This document shows positions 1 through 9,835 of a stretch of 64,000 bases of DNA, piece by piece. The translations under genes and the position numbers were made by a program. The notes beneath the pieces are model-generated. The model made no database searches, had not been told where the DNA came from, and saw nothing but the letters and a program-made list of their open reading frames with translations. The stretch lies in the NCBI GenBank assembly GCA_008690995.1, contig VRMN01000001.1, positions 1,984,001-2,048,000 of the forward strand, given 5' to 3'. Every line of letters begins with the position of its first letter. Position 1 is the stretch's first letter. Source of the stretch: Porphyridium purpureum. Its lineage: Eukaryota > Rhodophyta > Bangiophyceae > Porphyridiales > Porphyridiaceae.

Positions 1-13
1 GTCAGAGAAAACC

Positions 14-814
14 ATGAAGGAGCTGGGTATTGCGGGTGGCCTTGAATATGATTTACCGGATAACGTACTCGAAGTCAATGACGGGAACTTTTTCCCGACA
101 TCGCTATTGCATGGGGCACTGGAAACAATTGCTACTTCGTCACTTTCAGAGAGGCTCGCGTGCTGGACTGCGGGAGGCTACAAATTCGCCGCACATGTCA
201 CGTCAGAAGAGGACACTTTTCGTGTCCAGCGGGACATTCTCGAAGCAGGTCGGGCCCAAGTCCCAGTACCGATGGATACCGCTCAGGAGAGGGAAGCACT
301 GAAGCTGATGACCCTAATTTCAGGTGCTGGGGCCGAAGGTTTGGTGTTGCCAGTTCAACATCGTGCGGTTCTAGTACATCTGGAAGCTAGGGGGCTCATA
401 GCGGTGGCTTCAAAGCCGAACCTGAAATGTTCATCGGTTGAGATAGAGCAGAACCTTTTTGTTATTGACTCTGAGCATGCGTCGCGTTTCTTTGTAAGTA
501 GGAGCTTTGGAGGTGTAGCTCCAACGTGGGTTTTGCCAGCGCCTTGGAGATTACCTTTCGACTCGATGGACAATTGCACCACTTTCAATAAGTATTTGAA
601 ACTTTTGGCCCTGCAGATGAAAGGAGTCAGGGTAAGGATATCTTGCGAGGAGCTTGGGAATTTTCTCGAGAGCCAATTCGCTCTCTCTCCGCGCATGTGT
701 GAGGAGTTGATTGGATATTTTGTCCAGAGTCAAAGAAAGGAGCATGGCGCGAGCGCAATAGAGCCTAAGTGCATGCTTGCCGGTGGGTTATGGCATTCGG
801 CATTTGTCACCTAG
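14..814 (+). CDS. Unrecognised protein, possibly 5'-truncated by the window edge
   Basis: A frame of 266 codons starts at an ATG at position 14, but it is also open through the twelve bases before that ATG, so the true start may lie outside the window. I recognise no domain. The product looks soluble, with mixed composition, several Cys residues and no obvious signal peptide or membrane segment. Its 3' end lies only 15 bases from the 3' end of the convergent HAD phosphatase gene. Length and ordinary amino-acid composition favour a real gene over chance, but no function can be given. Confidence 0.5.
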   Translation: MKELGIAGGLEYDLPDNVLEVNDGNFFPTSLLHGALETIATSSLSERLACWTAGGYKFAAHVTSEEDTFRVQRDILEAGRAQVPVPMDTAQEREALKLMTLISGAGAEGLVLPVQHRAVLVHLEARGLIAVASKPNLKCSSVEIEQNLFVIDSEHASRFFVSRSFGGVAPTWVLPAPWRLPFDSMDNCTTFNKYLKLLALQMKGVRVRISCEELGNFLESQFALSPRMCEELIGYFVQSQRKEHGASAIEPKCMLAGGLWHSAFVT

Positions 815-828
815 CACATGCAATCGAC

Positions 829-1713
829 CTACGTAGGAAAGAAGATAGACTTGGAGGCGTCTGCAAAGTCATGCAAACTCCATGCGCCATGAATCGCACC
901 ACCAGTCGGATCCTTGCCGGTACATACCCGGGAAGCCTGATGTGCGTCTCGTAGATGGGCCAACTCACACTGACAAAATTGGTCGCCAATAATCACACCT
1001 TTCACGCCCAATTGCTGAGCCGCTCTCACGTTTCGAACGCTGTCATCTAGAAAGAGGCACTGCGCAAAGGTACCAGCACGTGACAGAGCCAGCGCCCGCT
1101 GGAAGGCAATCGGCTCGGGCTTGTTCGCGAACTGCATGGCCTCGACGTCAATCACACCAGTGAATGTCGACTCTGCCAAATGTAATGCGCTCAGCACTGC
1201 GCGCACATGCGCTGCGTCTGCGTTCGTCAAAATCCACTTGTTCTTCAATGGGATGGCGGAGGAGACGACGTGCTCCAGCGCCGGATCCGGATGAATGAGT
1301 GAGGCATAAGGCAACGCAGCGTGAATCTCATCCCAGTACTTGTGTGCATCGACGTGATATTTTTCCTGTAAGCCGCGCAGCGTGGTTCCATACCGCAGAA
1401 AGAGCTCTTCACGCATCTTTTCGGCACGAAGGACGAGCTCCGGTGACACATTTCCACTGCCCGTCGTGTCCAGAATGTGACGAAGGATGTACTTGTCAAT
1501 ATTCACACGAACTTGCTCTGCCACTCCACACGAACGTGGGTACAACGTGTCATCCAAATCTAGCCACAAGGTGTCTAGCTCGTGACGCGTACCTGCGCAA
1601 AACACTCCTCTCTCTGATACCCAGTGAATGCCTTCGACTGCGGCGTCTTGAGTGCGCGCCTTCACCATCACCACATCCACACCGTTCGATTCGACAGCCT
1701 CTGGCGGATGCAT
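829..1713 (-). CDS. HAD-superfamily phosphatase, pyrimidine 5'-nucleotidase (SDT1/PHM8) type
   Basis: The 294-residue product carries all four HAD motifs: DLDDT at 52-56 (nucleophile and acid/base Asp), ILTNAD at 161-166, the Lys of KPEP at 198, and FLDDSVRN at 221-228, whose Asp residues bind Mg2+. The DLDDTLYP form of motif I and the helical cap between motifs I and II are typical of the yeast SDT1/PHM8 and plant pyrimidine 5'-nucleotidase group, which dephosphorylates UMP/CMP or lysophosphatidate. The substrate cannot be fixed from sequence. The roughly 45 residues before motif I are longer than in cytosolic family members and could be a weak targeting sequence or a start called too early. 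No membrane segments are seen. Confidence 0.85.
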   Translation of the reverse strand: MHPPEAVESNGVDVVMVKARTQDAAVEGIHWVSERGVFCAGTRHELDTLWLDLDDTLYPRSCGVAEQVRVNIDKYILRHILDTTGSGNVSPELVLRAEKMREELFLRYGTTLRGLQEKYHVDAHKYWDEIHAALPYASLIHPDPALEHVVSSAIPLKNKWILTNADAAHVRAVLSALHLAESTFTGVIDVEAMQFANKPEPIAFQRALALSRAGTFAQCLFLDDSVRNVRAAQQLGVKGVIIGDQFCQCELAHLRDAHQASRVCTGKDPTGGAIHGAWSLHDFADASKSIFFPT

Positions 1714-3087
1714 GGCGTTTCCGTTCCCTTTCTTCCTGCACTCAAGCGATATTCAGGACGACGCGTTTCAGACAGGGCCGGAGTCTGCAAAATGCGTGCG
1801 CACGTATCGGAGAATGCGAAAGGGACACGCGCAGCTGATTTACTTTCTCGTCCCGTTCAACCAAGACGTAAAGAGCTCATGTTTCAGAATTTTTCTTTAT
1901 CTTTTGGACTGCTGATTATGAGGACCAATCAAGCGCGGGCTCTCAGAAAGGGATTTGGGTAACCTGGCCTGTTTATTGGCGGCCGCGCCGCGGGCGATTC
2001 AATGCGGTCATTTTCATTTTCCTTCGCCGCTCGCGTTCGCTTTGCAGCCCACATGTTCCAAGCCCACTGCTTTTGCTCGGCACCTCACGGCGTGATCCAG
2101 TCGGCGGTCTACTCGTCAGCCTTGAGCACGAGGCCCGTATGGACGGGAGCGGCCTACTCTTTCATTGCCCATGCTTCTGTGTCCAGTCTCCGCAGTGGGC
2201 TGCTCCTTGCTTGTGTCTGTTGCTACACATCGGATTGTGAGCTCACACAACTGCCTCTCGTTTGCCACGGGCATCACATTGGTAACTGGAGCCTGATTGT
2301 CAGGCAGTGGATTCTTACGCCATCACCAGGTTCAAGCCTTTCAAGACTCGCCGACAGCAATGCGTGGACGCTCCACGCCGACCACATTTTGCGTGGTTGT
2401 GAATATCATCTGCGCGTGCTGTGCAGCACGAAGGTCGTGCAGCAATCAGCAAGCAGGCAGGCTGCGCGAGCGCCATTGCGGAATGCATACAGGACTCCTC
2501 GCATCATTCACGCTCTCTCTATAGATGCTCCCCAAAAAATGACAAGGAATCTCGTCCAGACTGAAGGAGACGGACGAAACGACCGACACTGTACGAAAGG
2601 TGCAGAGAAGTCTCGAAATAGGACAGGCTCCAATGGCGCGATGTATGCCGTGGAAATTCTTCACACGCATCTGCTTGTTCACATTCCCGGTTCCATGCCT
2701 AGACCATACTCTTGGATAAGGAGCCGCGCGAGAGAACTTTGTGCGACTGCTAGCACTGCCCCGACGAGCTTGCAGAAAGGAATGCGTTCTCACAGCTTAT
2801 GCCAAACTGCAGGTCTCCCATCGTGGTCGGAAGATTCTGAACGAGATGTTTGGAGCGCGGAATCCTTTCCCGGCACACACATTAGATCCGCTGCTCGTTT
2901 GAACAGACTTTGACCATGCTCTATCGCTTCAAAGGAACGAGTCGACAATTCCGTCTCAAATCGCGGTGCATCATACAAACGAGGACAAATGAGTGCAGCC
3001 GAGCTCGCCTATGTGCTTCCGTGAACCAACGCATTGGAAATTTGCTCACGCTGGCGCTCGAAAGCACAGATGGCTTCTCACCAGCAG
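1714..3087. other. Intergenic, about 1.4 kb, no convincing gene
   Basis: This lies between the starts and ends of the flanking minus-strand genes. A 303-codon plus-strand frame (2002-2913) begins with ATG, but its product is rich in Cys, His, Trp and Ser, has no recognisable domain and resembles translated non-coding DNA. The first part should hold the promoter of the HAD gene. I see no RNA gene or repeat. Confidence 0.5.
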
Positions 3088-4065
3088 TCATTGCTGTTTT
3101 AATATTTGTGATGCTGTTCGTGGAGGAGGCGCGCGCTCACCAGGAGCACTCTGTGTCTGCTGAGTGGGCGCCGGCGCGGAAAGCTTACTCGCATCCGAGC
3201 CTGCCCGCTCCCGCGCCTCGCGCTCGTACCTGCGCGCGGCGCGCTGCAGCTTGCGGAACCGGAATTTAACCTCCTGGTCATCAAATGCACCGCCGAGCTC
3301 GGACGCAATCATTCCCCACCAGCCGCCGTGGCGCTCCGCGAGCTCGAGGATGAGCGCATCTTGCTCTGGCGTGAATGTCCGCGGGGGCCGATTAGGTTTG
3401 CTTACATAGTAGACCCAGCGAGCTCGCAGCTGCTGACCAGTGCGGTACGGAATGTGTTCTTCCGCGAGCCGTTGCCAGGAAAGCCCCTGCGAGCTTTGCA
3501 CGATTTGTCTAAGCAGCTCGTCCTCGTCTGGCGTCCAAGGTCGCCGCCGCGGCGGTTTCGTGACGGGGCTACCGCTTAGAGCGTCTGGCTCTTCGCAGAC
3601 CATGCTTCTGCCTGCCCCAACGCTCGTTTTCGCAGGCGAGCTTGCGCATTGCTCATGGGCAGTGTAGTCCGACACGCCACTTGACGACTGTGACGTCAAC
3701 GGCGGCGCACTGTGCAAGTGCTTGCGTTGCGCGCTGTCCACAGAGGTTGCAGGCGGGAGCCATCGCGTCGGTTTACCTGCAGAATGTGGCGCCTGCGCTG
3801 GATAAGGCGTCGCGGGCGGCACCGGATTCAAAATGAACGCCAGCGACATCTTATCCAGCGAGGTGATTTGGTCGTCTTGCAGAGCGTTGAATTGCGACCC
3901 CTCACTGCTTCTCCTCTGCGCGGCCCAAGGCGCCGGCAGCTGGCTTGCAAACCCCTGCGGATTCCGCTGCATGTCTGATTCTGTCTGGTCGAGCAAGTGC
4001 CCTGCTCGAATCAACAGCGCCGATCGGGCGTGCCAGGCGACAGCGAACAGCGGCGCCAGAGCCAT
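3088..4065 (-). CDS. Myb/SANT DNA-binding protein with two repeats
   Basis: The C-terminal half of this 325-residue protein has two Myb/SANT repeats. The first (about 173-220) starts RRRPWTPDEDELL and the second (about 228-274) starts RTFTPEQDALIL and contains GGWW. Both keep the spaced aromatic residues of the Myb fold (W-W-W/Y and F-W-F). They are followed by a basic helix and a Gln/Pro-rich tail. The first 170 residues are low-complexity, rich in Ser, Pro and Gln, so the true start could be one of the internal Met codons (32 or 73). The family points to a nuclear transcription regulator; targets are unknown. Confidence 0.8.
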   Translation of the reverse strand: MALAPLFAVAWHARSALLIRAGHLLDQTESDMQRNPQGFASQLPAPWAAQRRSSEGSQFNALQDDQITSLDKMSLAFILNPVPPATPYPAQAPHSAGKPTRWLPPATSVDSAQRKHLHSAPPLTSQSSSGVSDYTAHEQCASSPAKTSVGAGRSMVCEEPDALSGSPVTKPPRRRPWTPDEDELLRQIVQSSQGLSWQRLAEEHIPYRTGQQLRARWVYYVSKPNRPPRTFTPEQDALILELAERHGGWWGMIASELGGAFDDQEVKFRFRKLQRAARRYEREARERAGSDASKLSAPAPTQQTQSAPGERAPPPRTASQILKQQ

Positions 4066-5382
4066 AGACGCAGGCTAACACCTGCCACGTTGTTGCTACT
4101 GTCGGCCTCACAGCGTCGCTGCTCCAAACTCCAGTGCGCAGGAATCGCTTCCCGCGTCCGTTTCGGCGCAATGAGGTTGGAGCGTTCTGACTGACTCCGT
4201 GTTAGGCCCCGCTCCACCGCAGTTGCAGCGCGGTGCCTTTTACAGAAGCCATTGGTCTGCTCACGTTGCGTGCGCTGTCTGCCTGTCTATTTGGCGCGCC
4301 TGGCCAGAGCTTGCTTGCAGACGTCGCTCGGTAAGGGGCCAAAATAACATGTAAGGATCTCGTGCTTGATCACATGAAGTCACAGGAAGTCCAAAAATGA
4401 CCAACCGCGCAACCAAGACTTCGCTCACGTCTCCCGGCAAACCAAACAAAAAACAACAACACAACGAGCGCTTAACACGGTATCTGGCATGATACTGCAA
4501 TCAGCGAACGGAAATCATCGAAATCGCCTCGATGTGGTGCGATTTGCGATGATGTGAACCGCACCGATCGACCGCCCGCGGTTACGCCTTCATCGTGCTC
4601 GGTGGAAAGAGGACTCGCGCGGAGCTATTGGTAGGACGCGCCGAATATTAGAAAGGGGGAATAACGACGCCAAAGTGGCTCCTGAAGAGCCAGCTGGAAT
4701 CCGCTTTGGAAGGGAAAAAAAGAAGAAGAGCGTGCATCGATACTTGAGGGCGGAACGGGAACGTCTCGTCGTGCACACAAAACACACAGGCGCGTGAGTC
4801 GACCCACACTGCACCGTCTCGCGTGGCAAAGCGGTTGGTCGTGTGCCGATGGCCACTACCGAGCGTGTCTTTCGCGCGTCATCAAGCGTCCAATCGGTTT
4901 GCATGCTGGCGCGTCCTCCTCCGCCGAAAATGAAAAATCAAAAATCAAAAACCACCACAAAAGAGGGATAGATTTGTTTCGATGAAAATGGGGCGGAATG
5001 GGCATAGTGACGTGGCAACGTTGACCTTGACCCACATAATCTCGCAGCACATGCAAGCGAACGCACCAAAACTCACTAGAATAGCACATGTTGTGGTGGA
5101 TGAACGGCATCCGTTTTTTTCCATCGGAAGGGTGCACTGCTGAAATGATGACCCATCAGGTTGCACGGAACAAGGTGGATCAGGAAGGAGCGTGCACGCC
5201 GCTGGGGCATGCGACTCGCTCACCATGCCACGTCCACTCGGGCTGATTTCGCTTTGGGTCAGCGTTTGTCTTCCCCTGGTCACCATGCCTCCCGCTTCCT
5301 ACGACGTGCAACAACGTTCTTGTTTCTAAGCCTCTAGGTCGAGCGCCCGCACAATCTCGTCTTGGCCTCCACTTCCAACGTT
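4066..5382. other. Intergenic, about 1.3 kb, nothing recognised
   Basis: Only short overlapping frames are present, with no family resemblance. There are A-rich runs near 4448 and 4928-4975, but no tRNA-like or repeat structure that I can support. The part next to 4065 should contain the promoter of the Myb gene. Confidence 0.5.
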
Positions 5383-6276
5383 TCATTGACCACGTGCACG
5401 CCACGCAGCAAAGTCCTTGGAAAGTCCGGCGAGCAAAGTTGATTTCGCGCGCTCCAACACAGTGCTACACACGCGGTTGCCCATCGCTTCGAATGCCGCG
5501 ACGGGAATCAGCGCCGCGGCGCCTCGCGGTCGCGGCAGCAGGATCTCAATTTCCACCGAGCCGTGGAGCATGTCGCCATGCGCGACGGCGACCCCGCGGG
5601 TACCTTGTTGACGGAGCCGCCGCTCGCGGCGGCGCTGCTGTTCGGTCGTCGCGGCTTGGTCGCGCTCGCGATCCTCAGCTCGCGTCGAATTGGGCGACTT
5701 GCGGTCTACGCGCAGCGTGCCCGTCACGCTGAGATCCACGTGCTTGAGCACGTCCGGACCCAGCACGCGCGCAAGCCCCTTGAGATCCCACGCGACTGTT
5801 TCAAACTGCAGTCCCTCGCTCGATTCCAGAACGCGAACACGCATGACGGTCTCTGGCTCGAGCCTGATACCCACAATCTCAAACGCGCCAACGCTAATGC
5901 GGTACAGCTTCCCGGCATCATCGCGGCTGTTTGGTCTGCTGGTCATACGCTTGTCGCCCCACTCCCTGTCGCTCCACGGCGCCTCGGCGCTCAAGGGTGA
6001 AATGCGATGGCGTTCAAAGCATGCAAGCAGCACATTCTGCGGCACTGTTTCAAAGTACTCTTGCCAAAGCGCAGCGTCACCGTCCCTCGCATCAGGATTC
6101 AGCACCTGCAACCGCTCGCGCATCTGCGTTTGCGCGCGAAATTGCACGCGCGTGTCGTGCGCCACTTGCATGTGCAGCTTCCCTGTGCGCGACGACAGAG
6201 GCCTACACATGCCCTCGCGTTCACGCGACCGCCATTTGCCTGGCGAACACAGCCATATGCCGAATGCTGCTGCCAT
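5383..6276 (-). CDS. DUF1997 plastid/cyanobacterial-type protein
   Basis: This 297-residue protein matches the DUF1997 family found in cyanobacteria and plastids. The central part (about 115-185) has the beta-rich core with GKLYRISVGAFEIVGIRLEP and the DLSVTGTLRV segment. The C-terminus has the family's signature order: a Pro-rich segment (LLPRPRG), then IPVAAFEAMGNRV and a final FAAW. A charged insert of about 35 residues (around 190-225, rich in Arg, Glu and Gln) splits the domain and is not usual. The first 60 residues are probably a transit peptide; MAAAF at the start fits red-algal plastid targeting. The function of the family is unknown. Confidence 0.8.
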   Translation of the reverse strand: MAAAFGIWLCSPGKWRSREREGMCRPLSSRTGKLHMQVAHDTRVQFRAQTQMRERLQVLNPDARDGDAALWQEYFETVPQNVLLACFERHRISPLSAEAPWSDREWGDKRMTSRPNSRDDAGKLYRISVGAFEIVGIRLEPETVMRVRVLESSEGLQFETVAWDLKGLARVLGPDVLKHVDLSVTGTLRVDRKSPNSTRAEDRERDQAATTEQQRRRERRLRQQGTRGVAVAHGDMLHGSVEIEILLPRPRGAAALIPVAAFEAMGNRVCSTVLERAKSTLLAGLSKDFAAWRARGQ

Positions 6277-6639
6277 GCCACGACGGCTCGGCCAACCGTG
6301 CGACGCACGATTTTAACCGCCCCGCCCAAGCTCCCTGATCAACCTCTTATGTAAACTTACCTCCCCTCCCCCCTCCTGTTCCCGAATTTCCCCTCCTTCC
6401 AGTTGCTCCTCCGGGGGGTTTCAAAGGTACAGTTCCGCGAGAAAGCAGTTCGCCTTGTCTCCGCCGCGGGAGCTGTACACCCACTCTACCTGCTCATCAG
6501 AGTATCGAATCTGTAGAGGCCGTCATTTGTAGGATCAGTTGATTCAATGCTTGCGTGCATCCACCACATGTGACGGCCGGCTCTATTTCAACTGAAACAT
6601 GACCGAGCAATAGTTCGTGAACTTATAATAACTGAGATT
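6277..6639. other. Divergent promoter region with pyrimidine tract
   Basis: This lies between the divergent DUF1997 and OTU genes. A C/T-rich stretch at about 6360-6400 is the only marked feature. No RNA gene or coding frame is supported. Confidence 0.4.
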
Positions 6640-7671
6640 ATGAGCACGTCTGCATTGGTGAGACGGCGCGACTACAGTGCATGCGTGATCGTGATTGACG
6701 AGTCAGAGTTTCATGTTGGCATATGCTGTAGCACAAGGATGAACAAGGCGATTGTCGAAGGAAAGTACTACGCCTCGCCGCCCACGAGCCGGGCGTCGAC
6801 GGCAAAGCACGAGCGCACCGACTCGAGCTTCTCGCTCGACTCGCTCGCAAGTCGAAAGGTGGTTGGAAATGTAGTGCTCTCGCCGCGATCCGCCGCGTCG
6901 AGTTCCTTGGAACATCTGAGCCGCGAATCGTCTTCGAGCTCCAACACATCAAGTTCGTTCCTTCGCTCAAGTTCCGGCCGCGCCACGACATACATTAGTC
7001 AGAAGCTGGCGGGGACCAAGACGACACCCGTGGGGATGTTGGCCTCGACACCGCAAAAGGAGCCGCGAAAAACGGGCAACAAGGCGCCATTGTCAGATAT
7101 CGCGATGCGCGACGTACTGACAAGGAAGTGGAACGCTCAACTCAAAGAGAACAAGATGCGAGGTGATCAAGTGCGCCTGACGATCAAGGATACGGAGAAC
7201 CGCACGCTCGAGTTCCGTCCGATGCATTCGGATGGTAATTGCGGATTCAACGCGATTGCAGCAGCCATGACGCGGCACGGTCGGCCAATAGACGCGCTGG
7301 GCGTCCGAACAGCGCTTCAACGGGAGCTGCAGACTAACCGCCTGTTCTACCGTCAGGAGGCGCGGATAAACGAGGCGTTCCGCTACCAGAGAGCAAGTGT
7401 TTCGACTGGTAAACTCATAACGCTTGTGGGGCAGAATGGACCCAACGGGTTCTGGCTCGGCTCGGCGTGGGGACCCATGGAGGTGCTTGCGATCGCCAAA
7501 GCGCTAGGTGTGACAATTGAGCTGATGTCGTTTGACAGAAACGGCACTCAAGTGCGATCGTACGCGAAATACACGTACGGTGACGCGTGGATTGGGTTGC
7601 TTTTCACTGGCAAGCACGATCACGGGCATTTTGACATGCTCTGGCTCGATGTAGAGGCCGACCGACTTTGA
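6640..7671 (+). CDS. OTU-domain cysteine protease (deubiquitinase-like)
   Basis: The 343-residue product has an OTU domain from about 190 to 340. The catalytic loop is DGNC at 198-201 (Asp198, Cys201) followed by GFNAIAAAM, and the catalytic His is His330 in HGHFDMLWL. The GxWxG-like FWLGSAWGPMEVLAIA segment at 271-286 matches the centre of the fold. The first 150 residues are Ser-rich and low-complexity, typical of a disordered regulatory region. OTU proteases cleave ubiquitin or ubiquitin-like chains, or process viral or transposon polyproteins in other settings; here the context is ordinary host genes. The linkage preference cannot be told from sequence. Confidence 0.85.
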   Translation: MSTSALVRRRDYSACVIVIDESEFHVGICCSTRMNKAIVEGKYYASPPTSRASTAKHERTDSSFSLDSLASRKVVGNVVLSPRSAASSSLEHLSRESSSSSNTSSSFLRSSSGRATTYISQKLAGTKTTPVGMLASTPQKEPRKTGNKAPLSDIAMRDVLTRKWNAQLKENKMRGDQVRLTIKDTENRTLEFRPMHSDGNCGFNAIAAAMTRHGRPIDALGVRTALQRELQTNRLFYRQEARINEAFRYQRASVSTGKLITLVGQNGPNGFWLGSAWGPMEVLAIAKALGVTIELMSFDRNGTQVRSYAKYTYGDAWIGLLFTGKHDHGHFDMLWLDVEADRL

Positions 7672-7989
7672 CTGCCAACTGAGATAATGTAATTTATGAG
7701 CTTGATGTAAAAAAATTAAAAGAAAACAAATACGGACGAAATCACGTTGCCAATCGGTCAAGGCGAAGGAATGGTACAGCTGCATGAACGCCACTATGTA
7801 ATTTGAATGCGCCCAATGCGATGTCGCACAGTGCCACGGCTTCGAAGTTATGCTACCTCACACTTGGCGCGGCTGCAGACCTTTCAGAGCGGCCGCAGGG
7901 TCAAGTCCGTTCAGTTGAAATAACATAATTGGAATCTCGTGCTTGGACGAAAACAGGGCGTGCATAAATAAGTGCGAGTCTCGTACGGG
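7672..7989. other. Convergent intergenic region
   Basis: Shared 3' region of the convergent OTU and LLPH-like genes. An A-rich stretch at about 7706-7730 could serve 3'-end formation of the OTU gene. Nothing else is recognised. Confidence 0.4.
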
Positions 7990-8532
7990 TTACCACTTAA
8001 TACGGCGCGCCTTGTTTTTCGGATGGCGCGAGCTCTTCCGAATCACGCTTGGGTGCACACCGACTAGTTTTTCACGTTTTTTCCGGTACTCCTTTTTTGT
8101 GCCCTTCTTTGAGGATTTCCACACACCTTCTACTTCCATCAGAACATCCTCATCGCCGTCGTCTCCCACGGCCATCGCCACATCCTTCACCCTCTTCTCC
8201 TTGCGTGTGGCCATGCTTGCCTGCTCGAGCGCAGCGACAGCCATCTCCTCCAGGTGCGCGTCATCCACCCCCGCGCGCGGGCCATGTACGCGGTTCAGTG
8301 CTGGACGCGCGTGGTTTGGCACGTAATTTGTGCGCGGCACAAACCCGCCATGCTTGTAGACGGCCGCCTGGGCATTACTCGGCAGCTCAGCGTCCACGTC
8401 CTGCGCAAACCCGGCAATCGCGTGCTGCTTACGCGCAAGCTTGTCCAACCGTTCGTCCTCCTTGCGCTCAATCACCTTTCGTTTGAGCCCGCGGTACGTC
8501 CGCTTCACCTTACTCCTCAGACTCTTCGCCAT
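7990..8532 (-). CDS. LLPH-like / DUF2423 nucleolar protein
   Basis: The start is placed at the ATG giving MAKSLRSKVKR, the hallmark N-terminus of the DUF2423/LLP homologue family; an in-frame ATG five codons upstream is less likely. The product has about 180 residues, is very basic at both ends and has an acidic patch (DDGDEDVLMEVEG) near residue 130. The C-terminal KSSRHPKNKARRIKW is also typical. Family members are small nucleolar proteins linked to ribosome biogenesis (LAPS18-like in animals, ROQ1/YLL-type in fungi is less certain). Nuclear localisation follows from the Lys/Arg clusters. Confidence 0.8.
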   Translation of the reverse strand: MAKSLRSKVKRTYRGLKRKVIERKEDERLDKLARKQHAIAGFAQDVDAELPSNAQAAVYKHGGFVPRTNYVPNHARPALNRVHGPRAGVDDAHLEEMAVAALEQASMATRKEKRVKDVAMAVGDDGDEDVLMEVEGVWKSSKKGTKKEYRKKREKLVGVHPSVIRKSSRHPKNKARRIKW

Positions 8533-8855
8533 CCTGCCCCACAACACGCACGAACGCTCCCACCTGTTTCGACTCTGTCGTCAGCCACCAGACGCCACCG
8601 CACGCGACCGCCACTCACACTCGCACGCCACACCGGCCGCCAGCGCGAATGTTGCGGGTGTACATTGTTTACTGTACCTTTACGCGGATGCTGATTCTGC
8701 GTAATGCACATTATAATGTAATGCTGAATTCCACCGCTGGCTTCAAAAGCGGTCGCTTGCGGAGCCGGGATGCGGAACGTGGGTCGCGTGGGTGTGGGTG
8801 TGCATGTGAGAAGGCAGCAGAGACGCGCGGCGTGTTTGTTGTGCATGCGGTGGAC
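8533..8855. other. Divergent promoter region
   Basis: This lies between the LLPH-like and HAPSTR1-like starts. The frame of the downstream gene stays open upstream to an ATG at 8649, so an N-terminal extension of that protein is possible but looks non-coding in composition (Cys/Gly/Arg-rich). No RNA gene is seen. Confidence 0.4.
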
Positions 8856-9548
8856 ATGGAGCGGAAGGGCGCGCGCGATGAGTTTGTACTGGCTGCAAAT
8901 GCGGTTACGCAGCTGTACCGCGCGGGGGAGCGCATGTGCGAGGAAGCGCGTGGCGCGGGAGAGCGCGACGCGTACATGAGCGTGCTGGACTGGCTTGAAG
9001 GTGGTAGCAAGAGGCAACGACATGACCTCGGTGAAAGCCTAAATAGAGACCGAGCAGAATTTGTCGTAGATGGAGACGCGCTGGCTGCGTTCCTGCGCTC
9101 GCGGCTTGCTCACACTGGCGGTGAGGTGTCGCGAGGTGATTCGTGGGACATCTGTGAACGCCGCACGGAACGAATGCCGACCTTGCATGCACAGCTCTGT
9201 CCTCCAGCATGCGAGAAGGAGAGCGTTCACCGTGCGGCATCTGTGCCGGTAGTATCGCGTCCAAGAAAGAATGGGAAGGGGAACACCGCCCATCACCCGC
9301 GCACTGACTCTGCGAATCGTGCCTTGTCCGGGCCACATCATTCAGACGTTGAAGGACTTGACATTTGCATAACTTGCGGTCAGCAGAAAGCAGGGCCTGA
9401 GAATGAGCACATGCGCAAACGAGCGCGTTTCTCTGACTTCGTGGCCGACGATGACCATGCCAACCGAAGGCATGCTCCCGAGAGCGATGACGAGAATGCT
9501 TGGGCGCATCCCTTCGTGCTGAAAGTGAACAACATCTCGCTCAGATAA
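8856..9548 (+). CDS. HAPSTR1-like (C16orf72 / DUF4588) protein
   Basis: I chose the ATG giving MERKGARDEF because the family core begins immediately after it; an earlier in-frame ATG exists at 8649. The segment at about residues 10-50 (AANAVTQLYRAGERM, then AGERDAYMSVLDWL) matches the conserved helices of the HAPSTR1/C16orf72 family, which in animals works with the ubiquitin ligase HUWE1 in stress signalling and in fungi is a small nuclear protein. The middle is disordered. The C-terminal part has a CITCGQQK Cys pair and a basic RKRARF nuclear-localisation-like cluster. Assignment rests on one conserved block, so it is probable rather than certain. Confidence 0.65.
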   Translation: MERKGARDEFVLAANAVTQLYRAGERMCEEARGAGERDAYMSVLDWLEGGSKRQRHDLGESLNRDRAEFVVDGDALAAFLRSRLAHTGGEVSRGDSWDICERRTERMPTLHAQLCPPACEKESVHRAASVPVVSRPRKNGKGNTAHHPRTDSANRALSGPHHSDVEGLDICITCGQQKAGPENEHMRKRARFSDFVADDDHANRRHAPESDDENAWAHPFVLKVNNISLR

Positions 9549-9835
9549 GCCGCCCAGGACGCATGTACGCAGCTAGTATCAGGTTTATAGCGTTCGACGG
9601 CACCGTGTCTGCATGTGCTGCCTGGCAGAGGTGGAAGGGCACGAGGCGAACGTCTGCCGAATCTCCATATACCTTTGCCGGGTTGGTCAATGCCTCTAAC
9701 ACGGAAGGAGTCTTGCAAACCTTGCACTCCAGTGACGGCATTCAAGCGTTCTCGGAGTCTCGGCAAAAGAAGCCACGTCGCTCATTAAAGAAAGAAATTT
9801 ATTTGCAGCTAGTAAATGCGTCGCTACAGCTCGGC

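Noticed and set aside
2002-2913. 303-codon plus-strand frame with an ATG start
   Set aside because: The product is rich in Cys, His, Trp and Ser with no domain or hydrophobic pattern; it looks like translated intergenic DNA, although its length is somewhat unusual for chance.
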